Source: Bordetella parapertussis (GTDB lineage: Bacteria > Pseudomonadota > Gammaproteobacteria > Burkholderiales > Burkholderiaceae_B). Taken from it: a stretch of 9,458 bases of DNA. The notes beneath the pieces were generated by a model. The model was not told the origin of the DNA, ran no database searches, and worked only from the letters and a program-made list of their open reading frames with translations. The translations under genes and the position numbers were made by a program. Where the stretch lies: NCBI GenBank assembly GCA_943331855.1, contig CALQNE010000129.1, positions 1 through 9,458 on the forward strand, read 5' to 3'. Below are positions 6,142 to 9,458 of the stretch, piece by piece (the stretch's first letter is position 1; each line of letters opens with the position of its first letter).

Positions 6142-7125
6142 GATCTGCGCGGCTTTTACAACATCAGCATAACGAGCCAGATCAGTTTTGATCTGCTCGC
6201 CGTAGGCTGCCGGCGTTCCGGGCGCTGCGGTTACGCCCATGACGTCAAGACGCTTAATCACGTCTGGGTCGCTTAGCACTTCATTGAGGGTTGTGTTCAG
6301 TTTTTGAATAATGGCACTGGGTGTTTTGGCCGGTGCCAAGATGCCCACCCATGAGTTCAAAATGAAATTGGGTAATCCAGCTTCGATAAAGGTTTGCACA
6401 TTGGGCAAAGACGGTGCGCGTGCTGCGCTTGTGACGCCAATGCCTTTAATCCGACCATTTTGAATATGCGGCAAGGCTCCTGCGACGGCTGTAAAGACAA
6501 GCGGAATCGACCCACCTTGCAAATCAATCATGGCCTGGCCACCACCTTTATACGGCACGTGTACGAGCTTTGAGCCCGCAACGATATTCAGTGTTTCGCC
6601 AGCGATGTGTGGGGTGCTGCCAAGACCTGAGGTGCCGTAATTCAAGCCATTAGTTTCTTTTTTGGATAGGGCAATTAACTCTTTCACGTTGTTGGCAGCC
6701 AAGTCTGGATGTGCGACCAAAATCAAAATCGCATCGCCGATTTTGCCGACAGGCGCGAAGTCTTTGACGGGATCAAATGGAATCGTTGCAAAGACGTGCG
6801 GGTTAATGACCATCGTGCCATCAAAACCCAAAAGCAGGGTGTAGCCGTCTGGTTCTGAGGTCGCGACCTGATTGGTGCCGATATTGCCAGAGGCACCTGG
6901 CTTGTTTTCGACAATCATTTGCTGGCCAAGACGCTTGCTCATTTGTTCGGCTACGAACCGTGCACTTGCGTCGGTGACGCCACCGGGTGTGAAGGGCACG
7001 ATCAAGCGTACGGGCTTGTTGGGGTAGTTTGCTTGCGCCCGCGCGATTGTTGGCAAAATATTCAAAAAAACGAGGCAAGCAATCAAGAAAGGTGCGAATA
7101 GTCTATTGGATCGTATATGCATCAT
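6130..7125 (-). CDS. Bug-family TTT periplasmic solute-binding protein (canonical)
   Basis: A 331-residue receptor of the Bug/TctC family and the most typical of the three here. The signal peptide covers residues 1-30, with a hydrophobic core at about 9-27 and cleavage after ARA, giving mature QANYPNKPVRLIVPF. Family motifs follow in order: VPFTPGGVTD (43-52), LGQQMIVENKPGASGNIG (66-83), DGYTLLLGFDGT (93-104), LNYGTSGLGSTPH (161-173), HVPYKGGGQAMID (189-201). Two ATGs stand in tandem at the start (7125 and 7122), with only a weak AAGAG ribosome-binding site upstream. It is convergent with the amidase gene and divergent from the dehalogenase gene, so its expression may be linked with the latter through the shared intergenic region. 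No TctA/TctB genes are seen. Ligand unknown; a haloacetate or related acid is a speculation from position. Confidence 0.95.
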   Translation of the reverse strand: MMHIRSNRLFAPFLIACLVFLNILPTIARAQANYPNKPVRLIVPFTPGGVTDASARFVAEQMSKRLGQQMIVENKPGASGNIGTNQVATSEPDGYTLLLGFDGTMVINPHVFATIPFDPVKDFAPVGKIGDAILILVAHPDLAANNVKELIALSKKETNGLNYGTSGLGSTPHIAGETLNIVAGSKLVHVPYKGGGQAMIDLQGGSIPLVFTAVAGALPHIQNGRIKGIGVTSAARAPSLPNVQTFIEAGLPNFILNSWVGILAPAKTPSAIIQKLNTTLNEVLSDPDVIKRLDVMGVTAAPGTPAAYGEQIKTDLARYADVVKAAQIKSN

Positions 7126-7219
7126 TGCTCTTTTTATCTAGTTGAACGAGTTGTGTGCAGCGAATCTTACAGGCTGATTTTAACGGGCTTCAGCCAGAAT
7201 AGCTAAAAATAGTATAAAA

Positions 7220-7272
7220 GTAGATCAGTCGCGAATCGTCGATTGATCTGCTACGCTTTCTGATTTAGATCA
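7220..7272. promoter_or_regulatory. Three phased AGATCA elements, candidate operator before the dehalogenase
   Basis: AGATCA occurs at 7222-7227 and 7267-7272, and its inverse TGATCT at 7244-7249. The centres are 22 and 23 bases apart, close to two helical turns. The first two form an interrupted inverted repeat (GTAGATCA facing TGATCTGCTAC), with an inner palindrome AATCG-T-CGATT at 7234-7244. TATAAA at 7213-7218 could be a -10 box. The layout suits a dimeric or tetrameric regulator between divergent genes, but it is seen by eye only and may be chance. Confidence 0.35.
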
Positions 7273-7291
7273 CTATATTTTGGTGCAAGCG

Positions 7292-8170
7292 ATGACGATC
7301 ATGCCTGGTTTTGCTCTTTTAGATATTGAAACAAGCGGTGCGAGTATTCGTTTGCGTCATGGGGGCAAAGGGCCGCCATTATTGTTATTGCACGGCAACC
7401 CACTCACGCATGTTGCTTGGCACAAAATTGCGCCCAGGTTATCCGAGCACTTTCATGTGGTTGCAGCTGATTTGCGTGGCTATGGCGATAGCTCAGCACC
7501 GATCGAAGATCCGGATTATGCAAACTATTCGTTTCGCGCCATGGCGCAGGATCAAGTCGAGGTAATGCAGACCTTAGGCTATGACCAGTTTTATGTTGCT
7601 GGTCATGATCGTGGTGCGCGTACGGTTCATCGGATGTGTTTAGATCATCCTGAAAAAGTACTCAAAGCAGCCGTGATCGATATTGTGCCGACGTTAGATA
7701 TGTGGAACGCAATGGGTCGAGTGGGCGCGATGTTGGGTTGGCATTGGCCGTTCATGGCGCAACCGGCCGATCTGCCTGAGCGCATGATGGGTAGCGTGCC
7801 GGCAGATTGGTTTTTGCGTAAAAAATTATTAAAACTGACCTCAGACTTAAATCATATCCCGCCCGAGATCTGGGCTGAGTATGTACGCTGCTTTAACGAA
7901 AAAACAATTCGCGGCTCTTGTGGTGATTATCGTGCGGCAGCAACGATTGATTGCGATTTAGATACTGCAGATCTTGGTCGAAAACTCGAGATGCCTTTGC
8001 TGGCGCTGTGGGGCCAAAAGAGTTTGGTGGGCAAGCAGTTTGCTGATCCCTTGAGTATTTGGCGCGAACGAGCGAAAAACGTTTGTGGTGAGGGTTTGCC
8101 CTGCGGCCATTACGTGAACGAAGAAGCGCCCGAGCAAGTCATTGAGTGGTTATCCAAGTTTTTCTGCTAA
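7292..8170 (+). CDS. Haloacetate (fluoroacetate) dehalogenase-like alpha/beta hydrolase
   Basis: Predicted cytoplasmic enzyme of 292 residues that would hydrolyse haloacetate to glycolate and halide (EC 3.8.1.3 type). By comparison with Rhodopseudomonas fluoroacetate dehalogenase from memory, every key residue is present. These are the nucleophile Asp106 with carboxylate-binding Arg107 and Arg110 in GHDRGAR, acid Asp130 in IDIVPT, halide-pocket His151-Trp152 in WHWPFMAQP and Tyr213 in CGDYRA, and catalytic His273 in CGHYVNEEAP. The oxyanion segment is LLLHGNPLTH, where the recalled family enzyme has HGFPQTH. The open frame extends to a TTG at 7280, adding four residues, and neither start has a strong ribosome-binding site; ATG at 7292 is preferred. 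It follows a divergent Bug gene and precedes a TRAP receptor gene. A related epoxide hydrolase is less likely, because the lid Tyr pair is not seen and the halide residues are. Confidence 0.88.
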   Translation: MTIMPGFALLDIETSGASIRLRHGGKGPPLLLLHGNPLTHVAWHKIAPRLSEHFHVVAADLRGYGDSSAPIEDPDYANYSFRAMAQDQVEVMQTLGYDQFYVAGHDRGARTVHRMCLDHPEKVLKAAVIDIVPTLDMWNAMGRVGAMLGWHWPFMAQPADLPERMMGSVPADWFLRKKLLKLTSDLNHIPPEIWAEYVRCFNEKTIRGSCGDYRAAATIDCDLDTADLGRKLEMPLLALWGQKSLVGKQFADPLSIWRERAKNVCGEGLPCGHYVNEEAPEQVIEWLSKFFC

Positions 8171-8173
8171 CTT

Positions 8174-8269
8174 GCTTGACACGCTCTGATCCTAACGCTA
8201 AAAAGGTCAAGCGAAGTTGCCTCTTGTCCAAAAGAGGCATATACAGAACCATTAAAGAGACAAACTTCG
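8174..8269 (+). promoter_or_regulatory. Structured intergenic leader with three inverted repeats before the TRAP receptor
   Basis: The 141 bases between the dehalogenase and the receptor gene contain three overlapping inverted repeats. The first is GCTTGAC (8174-8180) with GTCAAGC (8206-8212). The second is a compact hairpin TGCCTCTT (8218-8225) with AAGAGGCA (8232-8239) and a six-base loop. The third, CGAAGTT (8212-8218) with AACTTCG (8263-8269), encloses the second. The first and third share base 8212, and the second and third share base 8218. The compact hairpin could be a terminator for the dehalogenase, but no T-tract follows it; a structured 5' leader for the receptor mRNA is the alternative. 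Confidence 0.4.
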
Positions 8270-8311
8270 TGGCCCATTTCGGCTTCTAGTGCAATCAATT
8301 ACGGAGACATC

Positions 8312-9316
8312 ATGAATTTTAAGAATTCAGTGAACAGCATTGTGTTAGGTCTGGTGGCGCTCGTCGTTTCTTTCTCTGCAAGCGCACAGGTCAAGTGGGA
8401 TATGTATGCCTTTTCAGGCGTCAGCCACCCTGTGACGATGAGATTGAAAGACTTTGCAGAGGAAGTGAAAAAAAAGACGGACGGCAAACTGCTGATCACG
8501 GTCAGACCTGCAGGTGAGTTTCCTTTTAAAGCGACTGAAGTGGTGCGTGCGACGTCAACAAATCAAGTGCAAGTCGGTGAGGGCTATGCGGGGATGATTT
8601 CTGGTGCGATGCCCCTAGCCTCTGTTGCGAATTTGCCAATGCTTATACGTAATACTGAGGACGTCCAAAAGGTTTGGCCAATTGTTCAAAAATATGCCTA
8701 CCCTGAGTTTCAAAAGGCTGGCTTAAAAGTTTTATTTCATTTTGAATGGCCGCCACAAAATTTGTTTGGTAAAGGCACACAGGTCCTTAAACCTGCTGAT
8801 TTTGCAGGAAAGAAATTTCGTACGACTGACGCCAAGCAAAGTGAAATGCTAAAGACCTTGAATGCGTCTGCAGTGTCGTTGGCGCCAGCCGAAGTGCCGC
8901 TCGCCGTTGAGCGCGGCGTTGTCGATGGATTTTTGACTGCTGGTTTTAATGTGTTAGGTGCTAAGTGGTATGAGTTTGTGAACTGGGCTTATCTGCCTGA
9001 CTTTAATGCGGGTGGTCCAGACTTTATTTTGGTCAATCAAGGTGCCTACGACAAACTCGAGCCAAAAGTTCGTGCTGCATTAGACGAAGTGGCGTTGAGT
9101 TGGGGCCCCATGATGACGAAAGAAAATAACGCTAGCGAAGCGCGTGATCTTGAGATTCTAAAAACCAAGCACGGGATTACGTTGCATCGTCCTTCGCAGC
9201 AGGAAATTGACGACTTTACCAAGACGATGCCGCCAATTTGGACCGCTTGGGCGACTCAACATGGCCCCAATGCTGTGAATATGCTGAAAGAGATTCGTGA
9301 AGTTTTAAACAAGTAG
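8312..9316 (+). CDS. TRAP transporter periplasmic receptor, DctP family
   Basis: A 334-residue periplasmic binding protein of the tripartite ATP-independent periplasmic type, which hands a carboxylate-bearing solute to a DctQM membrane complex. The signal peptide ends after SASA at residue 25 (mature QVKWDMYAF). The first lobe shows the usual amphipathic FAEEVKKKTDGKL segment (48-60) and then PAGEF. GKKFRTTDA (166-174) contains Arg170, the position of the conserved ligand-carboxylate arginine, followed by the EVPLAVERGVVDGF stretch (194-207) typical of the family. Length is normal. GGAG at 8303-8306 precedes the ATG by five bases and fixes the start. No dctQ or dctM follows in the window and the downstream sequence does not open a plus-strand gene, so the membrane partners must be elsewhere. 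Ligand unknown; proximity to the dehalogenase is suggestive of a small halogenated or hydroxy acid only. Confidence 0.95.
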   Translation: MNFKNSVNSIVLGLVALVVSFSASAQVKWDMYAFSGVSHPVTMRLKDFAEEVKKKTDGKLLITVRPAGEFPFKATEVVRATSTNQVQVGEGYAGMISGAMPLASVANLPMLIRNTEDVQKVWPIVQKYAYPEFQKAGLKVLFHFEWPPQNLFGKGTQVLKPADFAGKKFRTTDAKQSEMLKTLNASAVSLAPAEVPLAVERGVVDGFLTAGFNVLGAKWYEFVNWAYLPDFNAGGPDFILVNQGAYDKLEPKVRAALDEVALSWGPMMTKENNASEARDLEILKTKHGITLHRPSQQEIDDFTKTMPPIWTAWATQHGPNAVNMLKEIREVLNK

Positions 9317-9338
9317 CGCGTAGAAGCGCTGGATAGGG

Positions 9339-9365
9339 CCCAATCGTTAGTCACTGCGATTTGGG
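9339..9365 (+). terminator. Possible terminator hairpin after the TRAP receptor
   Basis: CCCAATCG (9339-9346) can pair with CGATTTGGG (9357-9365) with a one-base bulge and a ten-base loop, 22 bases after the receptor stop codon. No T-run follows, so a classical intrinsic terminator is not shown. A small AGCGC/GCGCT repeat (9315-9330) also starts at the stop codon. Confidence 0.3.
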
Positions 9366-9420
9366 ATCTCGAACAAGTGTCAAATGTTCAAAACCTGAGG
9401 GCGGTACTGCAAACTTAAGC

Positions 9421-9458
9421 TTACACAGTCTGCCCGTCAACCAGCGTGATTGTCCGAT
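9421..9458 (-). CDS. Possible C-terminal end of a minus-strand gene cut by the right edge
   Basis: Reading inward from the right edge on the minus strand, one frame gives RTITLVDGQTV followed by TAA at 9423-9421, which looks like an ordinary protein C-terminus. Another minus-strand frame stays open for 35 residues, ending at TGA 9353-9351 (…FAVPPSGFEHLTLVRDPKSQ), and cannot be excluded. Either would converge on the TRAP receptor gene. Too little sequence is present for a family call. Confidence 0.2.
   Translation of the reverse strand, partial: RTITLVDGQTV

Noticed and set aside
6723..7078. Two short open frames overlapping the third Bug gene on the same strand
   Set aside because: Arg-, Pro- and Ser-rich shifted frames of the Bug coding sequence; no sign of a frameshift in the true frame.
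7280..7291. TTG start four codons upstream of the dehalogenase ATG
   Set aside because: A rare start codon without a better ribosome-binding site; it adds only four residues and cannot be excluded entirely.
1..9458. CRISPR arrays, tRNA/rRNA genes, insertion sequences, integrases, toxin-antitoxin or phage defence genes
   Set aside because: Nothing with regular spaced repeats, cloverleaf sequence, transposase motifs or terminal repeats was seen on either strand.

Overview
The window looks like a chromosomal accessory or catabolic region of a betaproteobacterium, most likely Burkholderiales and possibly the Alcaligenaceae (Bordetella/Achromobacter/Pusillimonas-like). The main reason is the run of solute-binding proteins of the Bug type (tripartite tricarboxylate transporter, TTT, receptors), a family greatly expanded in that group. 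By eye the base composition is moderate, near 50% GC. I see no rRNA, tRNA, CRISPR array, insertion sequence or phage gene.

Layout from left to right. (1) On the minus strand, the N-terminal 289 residues of an AMP-forming acyl-CoA synthetase run off the left edge. Behind it in transcription order sit two Bug receptor genes (936-1904 and 2019-3041), with a terminator-like hairpin plus T-tract between the two. (2) After a divergent intergenic region, a plus-strand operon-like set follows: an exported M20 zinc peptidase closely resembling carboxypeptidase G2 (3164-4501), a 64-residue AtzG/GatC-like adaptor (4553-4747), and a full amidase-signature enzyme (4751-6115). (3) A third Bug gene (6130-7125, minus) converges on the amidase; a perfect palindrome covers its stop codon. 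(4) After a second divergent intergenic region with three phased AGATCA elements, a plus-strand alpha/beta hydrolase (7292-8170) carries every catalytic and halide-pocket residue I recall from fluoroacetate dehalogenase. A TRAP-type receptor (8312-9316) follows behind a leader with several inverted repeats. The right edge may hold the last codons of a minus-strand gene.

Taken together, the region pairs four periplasmic receptors (three TTT, one TRAP) with four metabolic enzymes and no visible transporter membrane subunits. The simplest reading is scavenging of small organic acids and amides. The exported peptidase could release glutamate from N-acyl or folate-like conjugates outside the cytoplasm. 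The amidase with its adaptor could hydrolyse a cytosolic amide, the dehalogenase could turn haloacetate into glycolate, and the ligase could activate a carboxylic acid as a CoA thioester. The enzyme families are well supported by motifs; a single shared pathway and the actual substrates are inference.
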